The position numbers were made by a program, and so were the translations under genes. A stretch of 64,000 nucleotides of DNA. It comes from Microbacterium sp. 8M. GTDB lineage: Bacteria; Actinomycetota; Actinomycetes; Actinomycetales; Microbacteriaceae. A model generated the notes under the pieces. It saw only the letters and a list, made by a program, of their open reading frames with translations, ran no database searches and had not been told where the DNA came from. Location: the NCBI RefSeq assembly GCF_902506375.1, contig NZ_LR733284.1, forward strand, positions 2,527,092-2,591,091, in the 5' to 3' direction. Of this stretch, positions 45,670 through 54,475 are shown in pieces (within the stretch, counting starts at the first letter, position 1; every line of letters starts with the position of its first letter).

Positions 45670-46614
45670 ATGGTGCCACTCATGCAGGACGTCGGCAACG
45701 AGTTGTCGATCGCGCAGCGCATCTCACTGCGCCGTCCCGCGATGCCCAAGGCCATGGCCAAGATCGCCGACGTGATCACGGCGCACCCCACCGCGCCCGT
45801 CGAGCTCACCATCACCGAGCTGGCCGATCAGGCCGGCACCTCCGCCGCCACCGTCACCCGGTTCTGCCGCGCGATCGGCTTCGAGGGCTACACGCAGTTC
45901 CGCGTCGGCGTGGCCGCCGAGTCCGGTCGCGGCGACACCGGCACCACCTGGCGCACCGACATCGCCGAGGACATCGGCCAGGACGACCCGGCCGACCGCG
46001 TGCTGCTGACCCTGCTGGGACTGCACACGCGCAGCATGGAGACCACCACGAGCCTGCTCGACCTCGACGACGTGCAGCTCGTGGCCCGCGCCATCGCCGA
46101 GGCGCGACACGTGGACATCTACGGCGTCGGCGGCAGCGGGGTCATCGCCGACGAGTTCCGCGGCCGGCTCTACCGGATCGGCGTGAACGCGCACTCCTGG
46201 TCCGACGTGCATGACGGCCTCACCAGCGCCGTCCTCCAGGACGCGTCCTCCGTGGCCGTCGGCATCTCGAACACCGGCCGCACCGAGGAGACCATCGAGA
46301 TGCTGTCTCACGCGCGGGCCGCGGGCGCGCTGACGGTCGCGATCACCACCGACGCGGACTCCTGGCTCGCCTCCAGTGCGGACGTCGCGCTGATCACGGC
46401 CTCGGAGAACCCCGCGCAGCGTCCCGACGACCTCTCCATCAAGCACTCGCAGCTGCTCGTCATCGACCTGCTCTACGTGCTCGTGGCCCAGCGCACGCTC
46501 GGCCAGGCCGCCACCCGCCTCGCGGCCAGCGCCATGGCCGTGTCCAGCCACCGCCGCACGCCGTCCGCTCCGGACGCACGTGGCACGACCCGCCAGAAGG
46601 AGTCCACCCGATGA
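45670..46614 (+). CDS. RpiR/MurR family transcriptional regulator
   Basis: A 314-residue regulator with an N-terminal helix-turn-helix (ITELADQAGTSAATVTRF) and a C-terminal SIS sugar-phosphate-binding domain (VDIYGVGGSGVIADEF; SVAVGISNTGRTEETIEML). It probably senses an amino-sugar phosphate made by the divergent kinase. Start options are ATG 45670, GTG 45673 (five bases after GGAGG, the best ribosome spacing) and ATG 45682 (seven bases after TATGGT, a leaderless option). Its stop overlaps the next gene's start as ATGA. Confidence 0.9.
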   Translation: MVPLMQDVGNELSIAQRISLRRPAMPKAMAKIADVITAHPTAPVELTITELADQAGTSAATVTRFCRAIGFEGYTQFRVGVAAESGRGDTGTTWRTDIAEDIGQDDPADRVLLTLLGLHTRSMETTTSLLDLDDVQLVARAIAEARHVDIYGVGGSGVIADEFRGRLYRIGVNAHSWSDVHDGLTSAVLQDASSVAVGISNTGRTEETIEMLSHARAAGALTVAITTDADSWLASSADVALITASENPAQRPDDLSIKHSQLLVIDLLYVLVAQRTLGQAATRLAASAMAVSSHRRTPSAPDARGTTRQKESTR

Positions 46615-47363
46615 GCGCTTCCCCCAAGGACCTGCTCCGCGAAGCCGAGACGCGCCTCGAGCGTCTCGCCGACGACGCCGAGAACGGCGCGCTCGATCCC
46701 GCGATCGACCTGCTCGTCGGGTCATTGCGCGATGGAGGCGTCATCCAGGCGTTCGGCACGGGGCACTCCGAGGCGTTCGCGATGGAGATCGCCGGACGGG
46801 CGGGCGGGCTCATCCCCACCAACCGCATCGCCCTGCGCGACATCGTGCTGCACGGCGAGCGCACCGCCGACGTGCTGACCGGCTCGCTCGAGCGCGAGCC
46901 GTGGGTCGTCGACGAGCTCATGGCAGTGTCCCCGGTGACGGAGAACGACGTGTTCGTGATCGCGTCGAACTCGGGTGTGAACGGCTCCATCGTGGGCGTC
47001 GCGCTGTGGGCCAAGGAGCATGGGCACAACGTCATCGCGGTGACCAGCCTCGAGCACACCGCCCGTGTCGAGCCCAAGCACCCCAGCGGCAAGCGCCTGA
47101 GCGAGATCGCCGACGTCGTGATCGACAACCTCGCGCCGTACGGCGACTCCACGCTGCAGGTCACCGACACGATCTCGGCGGGCGCCATCTCGTCGATCAC
47201 GGCCGCCTTCATCGCCCAGCTGCTCACCCTGGGCGTCGCGCGCACCCTCGCCGAGGCCGGCGAGGTGCCCCCGATGTACATCTCCGCGAACATCCCCGGC
47301 GGCGACGAGCACAACTCCGCGCTCGAGGCCCGCTACCTCGACCGGCTCCGCCGCGGCGCCTGA
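46611..47363 (+). CDS. SIS-domain sugar-phosphate isomerase/etherase-like protein (UPF0309 type)
   Basis: A 250-residue single-SIS protein with the motif GTGHSEAFAMEIAGRAGG near residue 49 and FVIASNSGVNGSIV near residue 122. It resembles the UPF0309 'sugar isomerase domain' group, related to but distinct from MurQ etherases. Coupled by ATGA overlap to RpiR and followed 58 bases later by the importer genes, it is a likely catabolic enzyme for the imported sugar. The usual nagA deacetylase and nagB deaminase are not in this cluster, so it may act at a step they normally cover or on a different sugar. Confidence 0.82.
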   Translation: MSASPKDLLREAETRLERLADDAENGALDPAIDLLVGSLRDGGVIQAFGTGHSEAFAMEIAGRAGGLIPTNRIALRDIVLHGERTADVLTGSLEREPWVVDELMAVSPVTENDVFVIASNSGVNGSIVGVALWAKEHGHNVIAVTSLEHTARVEPKHPSGKRLSEIADVVIDNLAPYGDSTLQVTDTISAGAISSITAAFIAQLLTLGVARTLAEAGEVPPMYISANIPGGDEHNSALEARYLDRLRRGA

Positions 47364-47421
47364 GCCCCCACAGACTCATCCTCTCCTCTCCCTCACCACC
47401 CACTAGGAAGGCAAGAATCAC

Positions 47422-48840
47422 ATGGAAACCAGAGATGCTTCCATCAGCCGGCGCTCACTGCTGCGCGGCGCGGCGCTCGCTGCCGTCATGGTGCCCCTCG
47501 GCGTCAGCCTGGCGTCCTGCGCGGCTCCGGGCGGCGGTGGCGGCGGCGGCGCCGCCGGCGGCACGAAGTCGGCCGACAACCCGTTCGGCGTCGCGGCGAA
47601 CTCCAAGGTCGACGCGGTGATCTTCAACGGCGGCTACGGCGTGGACTACGTCGAGAACGCGGCGAAGATCATGGAGGGCAACAAGAAGCTCGGCGGCGCG
47701 ACCGTCAAGGTCTCCGCCTCGACGAAGATCGCCCAGGAGCTGCAGCCGCGCTTCGTCGGCGGCAACCCGCCGGACCTCATCGACAACTCGGGCGCCAACC
47801 AGATCGGCTGGAACACGATCCTCGACCAGCTCGAGGAGCTCGACGACGTCCTGGAGTCGAACAACCTCGAGGGCACCAAGATCAGCGACACGCTCTACGG
47901 CGGCGTCAAGGGTCCCGGCACCTTCGACGGCAAGTTCAAGGCGCTGAACTACGTCATGACGGTCTACGGCATCTGGTACTCCGAGACGCTGTTCAAGGAC
48001 AACGGCTTCACCGTTCCGACGAGCTGGCAGGACCTGAAGGCGCTCGGCGAGGCCGCGAAGGCCAAGGGCAAGTACCTCTTCGTCTGGGGCAAGGAGGCGG
48101 CGACGTACTACCAGACGCTCGTCGTCGACTCGGCGGTCATCCAGGGCGGCGACGACGTGCGCCTCCCGCTCGAGAACCTGAAGGAGAACTGCTGGTCGCA
48201 CCCGATCATCCAGGACATCCTCAACATCTTCTACGAGCTGATCCAGGCCGGCTACATGAAGCCCGGCGGCGCCGGCACGCAGTTCACCCAGGCCCAGTCG
48301 CAGTGGAGCCTGGACCAGGCTGCGCTGCTCTACCCCTCGGGCTCGTGGATCGAGAACGAGATGAAGAAGCAGACCGCCGACAACTTCGTCATGAAGGGCA
48401 TCGGCGAGCTGCCGCTCGACGGCAACCAGAAGACGCCGAAGGGCACCCTGCGCGCCGAGGCCGGCGAGCCGTTCATCGTTCCGTCGAAGGCGAAGAACCC
48501 CGCCGGCGGCAAGGAGCTGCTGCGCACGATGCTGTCCAAGGAGTCCGCAACCGCGTTCGCCAAGAGCAAGCTGGCCCCGACCATCGTCAAGGGCATCGTC
48601 CCCGACGACGGCTTCGGCTCCACCGCTCTGGTGTCGCAGAAGGAGCTCCTGGACAAGGCGGGCGACAACGTCTTCACCATCAAGGCGTTCGGCCTCTACG
48701 GCATGAACTCCGACCAGCTGCCGCTGTGGAACTCGTTCCTTGACGGCAAGATGACGGTCGCCGATCTCACCAAGGCGCTGCAGGATCTGACCGACAAGAT
48801 CCGCAACGACAGCTCCATCAAGAAGATCGAGATCAAGTAA
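47422..48840 (+). CDS. ngcE: ABC transporter solute-binding lipoprotein, NgcE-like (GlcNAc/chitobiose)
   Basis: A 472-residue substrate-binding protein. The signal has a twin-arginine pattern (SRRSLLRG) and a lipobox LASC, followed by a glycine-rich linker, so it is probably Tat-exported and membrane-tethered. Similarity to Streptomyces NgcE is seen along the chain (SRRSLLRGAALAAVMVP region, PPDLIDNSGANQI, YGIWYSETLFKDNGFTVPTSW, EAGEPFIVPSKAKNP). NgcE binds N-acetylglucosamine and chitobiose. The ribosome site is GGAAGG. Its TAA stop overlaps the next ATG (TAATG). Confidence 0.88.
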   Translation: METRDASISRRSLLRGAALAAVMVPLGVSLASCAAPGGGGGGGAAGGTKSADNPFGVAANSKVDAVIFNGGYGVDYVENAAKIMEGNKKLGGATVKVSASTKIAQELQPRFVGGNPPDLIDNSGANQIGWNTILDQLEELDDVLESNNLEGTKISDTLYGGVKGPGTFDGKFKALNYVMTVYGIWYSETLFKDNGFTVPTSWQDLKALGEAAKAKGKYLFVWGKEAATYYQTLVVDSAVIQGGDDVRLPLENLKENCWSHPIIQDILNIFYELIQAGYMKPGGAGTQFTQAQSQWSLDQAALLYPSGSWIENEMKKQTADNFVMKGIGELPLDGNQKTPKGTLRAEAGEPFIVPSKAKNPAGGKELLRTMLSKESATAFAKSKLAPTIVKGIVPDDGFGSTALVSQKELLDKAGDNVFTIKAFGLYGMNSDQLPLWNSFLDGKMTVADLTKALQDLTDKIRNDSSIKKIEIK

Positions 48841-49865
48841 TGTCCGCCAGCGGTCCGGGAGGATACGGCGGTGGACTGGACACCGTCGCCGTGACTGCTG
48901 CTCGCACGGGGGGCCGCAAGGCCCCCCGTCTGGGGCAGCGCCGGTTGACGCTCGACTACGTGTCGTTCCTCCTGGTGTTCCTCGTGCTGCCAGTGGCACT
49001 GTTCCTCGTGTTCGTGATCTCGCCGTTCGTCCAGGCCGTCTACTACTCGATGACGAACTGGACCGGCTTCTCGCCGAACATGAGCTTCGTCGGGGTGGAC
49101 AACTTCGTGAAGCTCTTCCAGGATCCGACGTTCCTGCACGCGATGGCGAACAACGCCCTGCTCGCGATCGTCGTCCCGCTCATCACGATCGTCATCGCGC
49201 TCATCTTCGCGAGCATGATCACGGTCGGCGGACCCAGCCACGGCCAGGTCCGCGGCCTGACCGGGTCGAGCTTCTACCGCGTGGTGTCGTTCTTCCCGTA
49301 CGTGATCCCTGCGATCGTCATCGCGATCCTGTGGAGCATGATCTACCAGCCCTCGAACGGCCTTCTCAACGGCGTGCTCCGGGCTCTCGGCATGACCGAC
49401 ATGGTCGACTGGCTGGGCGACCAGCGCACGGCCATGGGAGCGACCATCTTCGTGATCGTGTGGAGCATGGTCGGCTTCTACATGGTGCTGTTCATCGCGG
49501 CGATCAAGGGGATCCCCGCGGAGACGCTCGAGGCGGCGCGCATCGACGGCGCCGGGCGGTTCCGCACCGTGGTCTCGATCCTGCTGCCGCAGATCCGCGA
49601 CAACGTGCAGACCGCATACATCTATCTGGGGATCATGGCGTTGGACGCCTTCGTGTACATGGCGGGCCTGAACGCGTCCGGCGGCCCGAACAACAGCACC
49701 CTGGTGATGAGCCAGTACCTGTTCCGCACCGCGTTCGAGAAGGGCCAGTTCGGCCTCGCCACGGCCATGGGCGTCGTGCTCGCCGCCGTGACCCTGATCT
49801 TCGCCGGTCTCGTCATCGGCGCGTTCCGCCTCATCGGCGGCAAGGACGAAGGAGGACGCGCATGA
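48840..49865 (+). CDS. ngcF: Sugar ABC transporter permease, NgcF-like
   Basis: A 341-residue inner-membrane permease with six helices after a ~38-residue cytoplasmic tail. The EAA loop that contacts the ATPase is ETLEAARIDGAGRFRTVVSI. It pairs with the following permease to import the NgcE-bound sugar. Start codon overlaps the ngcE stop. No ATPase gene is in the operon. Confidence 0.9.
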   Translation: MSASGPGGYGGGLDTVAVTAARTGGRKAPRLGQRRLTLDYVSFLLVFLVLPVALFLVFVISPFVQAVYYSMTNWTGFSPNMSFVGVDNFVKLFQDPTFLHAMANNALLAIVVPLITIVIALIFASMITVGGPSHGQVRGLTGSSFYRVVSFFPYVIPAIVIAILWSMIYQPSNGLLNGVLRALGMTDMVDWLGDQRTAMGATIFVIVWSMVGFYMVLFIAAIKGIPAETLEAARIDGAGRFRTVVSILLPQIRDNVQTAYIYLGIMALDAFVYMAGLNASGGPNNSTLVMSQYLFRTAFEKGQFGLATAMGVVLAAVTLIFAGLVIGAFRLIGGKDEGGRA

Positions 49866-50764
49866 GCCTGGACACGCGCGCCGCGGTGACGGTCGACCCG
49901 AAGGCCGCCAAGCGCACCCCCACCACGAAGTCGACGAACTCGGACAAGGTCGTCGGCGGCATCTCTCACGTCGTGCTGGCCATCTGGTCGCTGATCGTGA
50001 TCCTGCCGATGCTGTGGACGCTGCTCGGCTCGTTCAAGACGACGAAGGAGATCTTCAAGTCCCCGTTCGGGCTTCCCGCGAACTGGAACTTCGACAACTA
50101 CGTCAACGCCTGGGTGAAGAACAATTTCGGCCCGATGTTCCTGAACACGGTCATCGTGGTCGGCTGCGCGCTCATCCTGGTGATGCTGCTCGGCGCCATG
50201 TGCGCGTACGTGCTGGCGCGGTTCTCGGTCCCCGGCAGCCGGGTGATCTACTACCTGATGCTCGCCGGGCTCACGTTCCCGCCGTTCCTCGCGATCGTCC
50301 CGTTGTTCTTCATCCTGCAGGGCATGGGGCTGCTGAACACGCTGCCGGGACTGATCATCACCTACGTCGCGTTCGCGCTGCCGTTCACGGTCTTCTTCCT
50401 GTTCTCGTTCTTCAAGTCGCTGCCGTACGAGATCCAGGAGGCGGCCTACGTGGACGGAGCGAGCGAGTGGCGCACGTTCTTCCAGGTGATGCTGCCGATG
50501 GCGAAGCCCGGACTGGCGGCGGTGGCCATCATGAACTTCCTCGGCCTGTGGAACCAGTTCCTGCTGCCCATCTCGCTGAACACGAACCAGGACAACTACG
50601 TGCTGTCGCAGGGCATGGCGTCGTTCGCCTCGTCGGCCGGCTACCAGGTCGACTTCGGCGCGATGTTCGCCGCGGTGATCATCACGATCGTCCCGGTGCT
50701 GATCGTGTACATCCTGTTCCAGCGCCAGCTGCAGGGCTCGGTGTCGCAGGGCACCTCGAAGTGA
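49862..50764 (+). CDS. ngcG: Sugar ABC transporter permease, NgcG-like
   Basis: A 300-residue permease with six membrane helices and the EAA loop EIQEAAYVDGASEWRTFF. It begins with an ATGA overlap to ngcF. It is the last gene before a strong intrinsic terminator, so the importer unit ends here. Energy must come from an ATPase encoded elsewhere, as with MsiK in Streptomyces. Confidence 0.9.
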   Translation: MSLDTRAAVTVDPKAAKRTPTTKSTNSDKVVGGISHVVLAIWSLIVILPMLWTLLGSFKTTKEIFKSPFGLPANWNFDNYVNAWVKNNFGPMFLNTVIVVGCALILVMLLGAMCAYVLARFSVPGSRVIYYLMLAGLTFPPFLAIVPLFFILQGMGLLNTLPGLIITYVAFALPFTVFFLFSFFKSLPYEIQEAAYVDGASEWRTFFQVMLPMAKPGLAAVAIMNFLGLWNQFLLPISLNTNQDNYVLSQGMASFASSAGYQVDFGAMFAAVIITIVPVLIVYILFQRQLQGSVSQGTSK

Positions 50765-50769
50765 TCCTC

Positions 50770-50807
50770 GGGCGGGAGGGGGTCTCGGCCCCTCCCGCCC
50801 TTCTTCT
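50770..50807 (+). terminator. Intrinsic terminator of the importer operon
   Basis: GGGCGGGAGGGG (50770-50781) and CCCCTCCCGCCC (50789-50800) form a perfect 12-bp stem with a seven-base loop, followed by TTCTTCT. It starts five bases after the ngcG stop. This is the clearest intrinsic terminator in the window. Confidence 0.88.
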
Positions 50808-50854
50808 GCCGCCCGCGACCCGGAGGATCCGCGGGCCCGCACTCCTGGAGCACG

Positions 50855-52138
50855 ATGTCCATCACGGCGCAGAGCGCGATGCACCACCCGACCCCGACGC
50901 AGCTGCACTGGCAGCGGGCCGGGGTCGGTGTCTTCCTGCATTTCGGTCTCAACACGTTCGCCGGCGTCGAGTGGAGCGATGGGACGCTGCCTGCGTCGGC
51001 CTTCAACCCGGTTCATCTCGATGCGCGACAGTGGGTCGCCGCGGCGAAGGTCGCGGGTGCGGCCTATGTCGTGCTCACCGCGAAGCACCACGACGGCTTC
51101 TGCCTGTGGCCCACCTCCACGACGGACTACTCGGTGGCCTCGAGCCCCTGGCGGGACGGCACGGGCGACGTCGTCCGCGAGCTCGCCGACGCCTGCGCCG
51201 ACGCCGGAATGGGCCTCGGCCTCTACCTGTCTCCGTGGGACCGCCATGAACCGCGCTACTCGGACCCCGCCGCCTACGACGACTTCTACTGCGCGCAGTT
51301 GACCGAGCTGTGCACCCGGTACGGCGAGCTGGTCGAAGTCTGGTTCGACGGCGCGGGCTCCGCCGGCCGGAAGTACGACTGGGAACGCATCGTCGACGTC
51401 GTGCGCACTCACCAGCCCCAGGCCGTGATCTTCAACATGGGCGACCCCGACATCCGCTGGGTCGGCAACGAAGACGGGCTCGCCGCGGATCCCGTCGAGT
51501 ACGTCGTCGACGTCACGCGCAACGATGTGCACACCGACGAGATGCTCGGTTTCGGCGCGCGCTATCTGCCTCCGGAGTGCGACGTCTCCCTGCGACACAG
51601 CTGGTTCTGGCATCCCGATGATGCCCCGAAGAGTCTCGAACACCTGCTGGCCATCCACTACCGCTCCGTCGGGCTGGGAGCCAACCTGCTCCTGAACATC
51701 CCCCCGAACCGCGAAGGACTCATCGACGAGGCGGACATGGCGCGGCTGCAGGACTACGCCGAGGAACGGACGCGCCGCTTCGGTGCACCGCTGCCTGCGA
51801 CGCTCACGCTTCTGGCTCCGGGGCGATGGAAGGCGGACTTCGGAGCCGGCGTCCGCATAGATCACCTCGAGCTCGCCGAGCACCTGGACGACGGTCAGCG
51901 CGTGGCGGAGCATCGCGTGCTGGTCTCCGGGGAGGAGATCTGCGCAGGCCTGAGCATCGGATCTCGCCGGCTGCACGCGTTCCCGGAGCGCACGGTGAGC
52001 ACGATCGAGATCGAGGCGACCGGTCCTGCTCCGGTGCTCTCGTCCGTATGCGGCTTCCGCACCGGAGCGGAGAGCATCCCGGTCCCGCCGCCTGTCGAGG
52101 AGTACCGCGCCGGCGACGGCGACATGATCCTCATGTGA
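50855..52138 (+). CDS. Alpha-L-fucosidase, GH29 (subfamily B-like)
   Basis: A 427-residue glycoside hydrolase removing terminal L-fucose. The TIM-barrel begins LHWQRAGVGVFLHFGLNTFAGVEW; AKHHDGFCLWPT carries conserved substrate contacts, and the nucleophile is the Asp in VEVWFDGAG. The pattern (WSDGTLP, LYLSPWDRHEPRY) resembles GH29-B enzymes, which favour alpha-1,3/1,4-linked fucose as in Lewis structures. There is no signal peptide, so it acts in the cytoplasm on imported oligosaccharides. A short beta-domain ends the chain. It follows the importer terminator with GGAG before the ATG, so it may have its own promoter. Confidence 0.9.
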   Translation: MSITAQSAMHHPTPTQLHWQRAGVGVFLHFGLNTFAGVEWSDGTLPASAFNPVHLDARQWVAAAKVAGAAYVVLTAKHHDGFCLWPTSTTDYSVASSPWRDGTGDVVRELADACADAGMGLGLYLSPWDRHEPRYSDPAAYDDFYCAQLTELCTRYGELVEVWFDGAGSAGRKYDWERIVDVVRTHQPQAVIFNMGDPDIRWVGNEDGLAADPVEYVVDVTRNDVHTDEMLGFGARYLPPECDVSLRHSWFWHPDDAPKSLEHLLAIHYRSVGLGANLLLNIPPNREGLIDEADMARLQDYAEERTRRFGAPLPATLTLLAPGRWKADFGAGVRIDHLELAEHLDDGQRVAEHRVLVSGEEICAGLSIGSRRLHAFPERTVSTIEIEATGPAPVLSSVCGFRTGAESIPVPPPVEEYRAGDGDMILM

Positions 52139-52159
52139 TCCGCCATCCGCACGATCGTG

Positions 52160-52200
52160 ACGGTGCCGGGTCGGAACGGAGCACCCCGACCCGGCACCGT
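52160..52200. terminator. Perfect 15-bp hairpin between convergent genes
   Basis: ACGGTGCCGGGTCGG (52160-52174) pairs perfectly with 52186-52200 around an 11-base loop, between the GH29-B gene and the convergent secreted-protein gene. Bidirectional terminator. Confidence 0.8.
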
Positions 52201-52207
52201 GTGGCCC

Positions 52208-54373
52208 CTAGCGTGCGGTCACCGTGACGTACTGCGAGACGTCGCCCGGCGCCTGCTGCTCGAGCCGCATCCGGTCGTTCACGTACTGCAGGGACAGACC
52301 GCTGTTGCGGTTGACGAGGCGGTACGTCGTGGAGCCCTCCAGCGAGGTGCCGGTCGTCGCGACGCGCTGCAGGTACCACTGATCGCTGCCGCCCGGGGCG
52401 CCGAGGTTGGTCGAGCTCAGGGGCGTGGCGTCCGGTTCCTGATCGCCGACGGTCACGACCGCGTCCACCGCGCGCTTCTCGGCCGGGGTGCTGCCGGACA
52501 CCTGCAACGTCTTGCCGGTGACGGAATCGACCACGCGGAAGAAGCCGCTGTTGTCGCCGTTCGCAGAACGCGGATCCTTCACCGGGACCAGCTTCCAGGT
52601 CGAGACGCCGGTCGCCGCTCCGTCGCCGCCGTCGAGCCCCGGCCCGCGGTTCGCCGTGACCGCCTTCCCGCCGACGCGCAGCACGTACGACGAGTCCGGG
52701 CCGACGGCGTCGCCCGCCGTGTCCTGCGGCACGTACTCGGCGCTCACCGCGGCGGCGCTCGTGCCGGAGGTCTGCTCGATGTCGTAGACCTTCGCGGTGA
52801 GGTCCGAGATCGTCAGGAACGAGCGGCCCGTGACGTTCTGGTTCGTCAGGCTGCCGTTGTCGAGCGACGTCAGGTACCCGCCGTTGGATCCGGAGGGCAT
52901 GAGACCGACGACCTTCCATGAGTTCGGGTCGCCGAGGTCCGCGGTCTCGTAGACGTTGCCGTCGTAGCCGACGATGCGATACAGCCCCGAGAACGCGTTG
53001 TACGAGATCGCCGACTCGTTGTTCGCCGACGGCAGGTACAGGTGATTCGTGACCGGATCCTTGTAGTACGCGCTGTTCGTGATGAGATCCACGGTCTGCG
53101 ACGCACCGGAGACCGGGTCGGTCTGCGTGACGTAGATGCCGCCCGTGACGACCTTGACGCCATTCTCGTACTTGTCGTCGACGGCCTTGAGCGTCATATC
53201 CTGGCCGGTCACCGGATCGTGGTAGCTGACCGTGCGGTTCGGCGCGGACTGCCCGGTGGCGTTATCCACGATCGTGTGCGCGAGGGTGTTCGCCGTGTAG
53301 GTGTTGCCGGAGGCGTCCGAGAACACGATGAGGTGGTCGGCCAGCACCTTGGCCGCCTCGTACGAGGCCGACGCGTCGGCGCCGGACCCCTTCCAGGCGA
53401 TGGTGTCCGTGGCGGGCTCGTACGACACGTTCAGGCCGCCGACGGAGTTGACATTGCCGTCGATGCCGCCGATTCCCGGCTGCGACCAGGATCCGTTGTA
53501 CCACTTCTGCCAGGTGCCGCTGGCCATGCCGCCGCTGATCGGCGCGCGCGCCATCTCGGTCCAGCTGGCAAGGGTCGATGACGCCGGCTTCTTGTAGATC
53601 TTCACGTTGTACGTGATGTAGAAGTAGCCGGTCGAGTAGTCGATGAACAGGCGGCAGCCGGAGTTGCCGAACGGGTACGACTGGCCGGGCGACGCCGTCG
53701 CGTCGATGACCTGGTCGTCATCCCACGCGGAGGTGAGCGCCGGGCCCGCGTACTGCCACGACGCGCCCTCGTCCTTCGAGGTCGCGAGCAGGATCCGGTT
53801 GTTGTGATGCCCGGTGGAGATCTTCTCGTCGATCGTCGCGGTCGCGCCCTTGGTCTGCCACGGATCGAACTGATACTCGTCGTTCAGCAGCGCGTGCCAG
53901 ACGCCTTCCCCGTCCACCCAGACGCCGATGACGTCGCAGTGGTCGTCCTGCTGCGGCGACGGAATCGGGAAGGTCGGATCCTTGTCGAGCTGGTAGCAGA
54001 TCGTGCCGGCGTCGGCATAGTAGGCGGGCGCCTGCACCCGCTGCGTGGTCGTTCCCATCCCGGACGACACCGTGCCCATGTCGGTGTTCGTGAAGGTGCG
54101 GGCCCACGCGTTCCCGGGGTTCGTGTTGTAGGACGTCAGGGCGTTGCTCCAATGGAACCGGCCGTCCTTGCCGAGATAGGCGGAGCCCGCGATGTCGCTG
54201 GTCAGGCCGCCCTTGAGCGTGGTGACGCCCGCCGCCGCGTATTGCGGCGGCGTGGGGGTGGTGTCGGCCTGGGCGACGGCCGGCACAGCGAGGGCCGCGA
54301 CAGCCCCCATCGCGAGAGCCGGGGTCAGCCGTCGCCAGCGCGCTTTGCGCTGCGCCGTGCGGTGTTGTTTCAT
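52208..54373 (-). CDS. Secreted propeller-like protein with C-terminal ricin-type lectin domain
   Basis: A 721-residue exported protein of unknown activity. The signal peptide ends near AVAQA-D (residue ~36). The middle ~100-480 has blade-like repeats, including TSKDEGASWQYAG, which resembles an Asp-box of sialidase-type beta-propellers, and paired aromatic/Gly turns (GYFYITYNVKIYKK; GIYVTQTDPVSG). The last ~170 residues hold beta-trefoil (ricin B-like) repeats: 'FFRVVDSVTGKTLQVSG' and 'YRLVNRNSGLSLQYVNDRM', with QW strands between. It may be a secreted glycan-binding hydrolase that supplies substrates to the adjacent fucosidases. No family catalytic residues were recognised. It lies downstream of the minus-strand operon, past a hairpin. 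Confidence 0.65.
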   Translation of the reverse strand: MKQHRTAQRKARWRRLTPALAMGAVAALAVPAVAQADTTPTPPQYAAAGVTTLKGGLTSDIAGSAYLGKDGRFHWSNALTSYNTNPGNAWARTFTNTDMGTVSSGMGTTTQRVQAPAYYADAGTICYQLDKDPTFPIPSPQQDDHCDVIGVWVDGEGVWHALLNDEYQFDPWQTKGATATIDEKISTGHHNNRILLATSKDEGASWQYAGPALTSAWDDDQVIDATASPGQSYPFGNSGCRLFIDYSTGYFYITYNVKIYKKPASSTLASWTEMARAPISGGMASGTWQKWYNGSWSQPGIGGIDGNVNSVGGLNVSYEPATDTIAWKGSGADASASYEAAKVLADHLIVFSDASGNTYTANTLAHTIVDNATGQSAPNRTVSYHDPVTGQDMTLKAVDDKYENGVKVVTGGIYVTQTDPVSGASQTVDLITNSAYYKDPVTNHLYLPSANNESAISYNAFSGLYRIVGYDGNVYETADLGDPNSWKVVGLMPSGSNGGYLTSLDNGSLTNQNVTGRSFLTISDLTAKVYDIEQTSGTSAAAVSAEYVPQDTAGDAVGPDSSYVLRVGGKAVTANRGPGLDGGDGAATGVSTWKLVPVKDPRSANGDNSGFFRVVDSVTGKTLQVSGSTPAEKRAVDAVVTVGDQEPDATPLSSTNLGAPGGSDQWYLQRVATTGTSLEGSTTYRLVNRNSGLSLQYVNDRMRLEQQAPGDVSQYVTVTAR

Positions 54374-54419
54374 GGTGTTGCCCTTTCCTGTTCGTCTTCG
54401 AAGCGGTGGGTTGGGTGGT

Positions 54420-54457
54420 CCTTCCCGTTCCTCGGTCTCAAGCGCGGAACGGGAAGG
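54420..54457. terminator. Hairpin after the GH29-A gene
   Basis: CCTTCCCGTTCC (54420-54431) and GGAACGGGAAGG (54446-54457) form a perfect 12-bp stem with a 14-base loop, 18 bases past the fucosidase stop and upstream of the secreted-protein gene. It may attenuate rather than fully stop read-through, as no T-tract follows. Confidence 0.6.
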
Positions 54458-54475
54458 CGCCCGCTCATGCAGGAT

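Noticed and set aside
45572..47421. A DasR-type operator controlling the amino-sugar genes
   Set aside because: No sequence close to the TGGTCTAGACCA consensus occurs in the intergenic regions.
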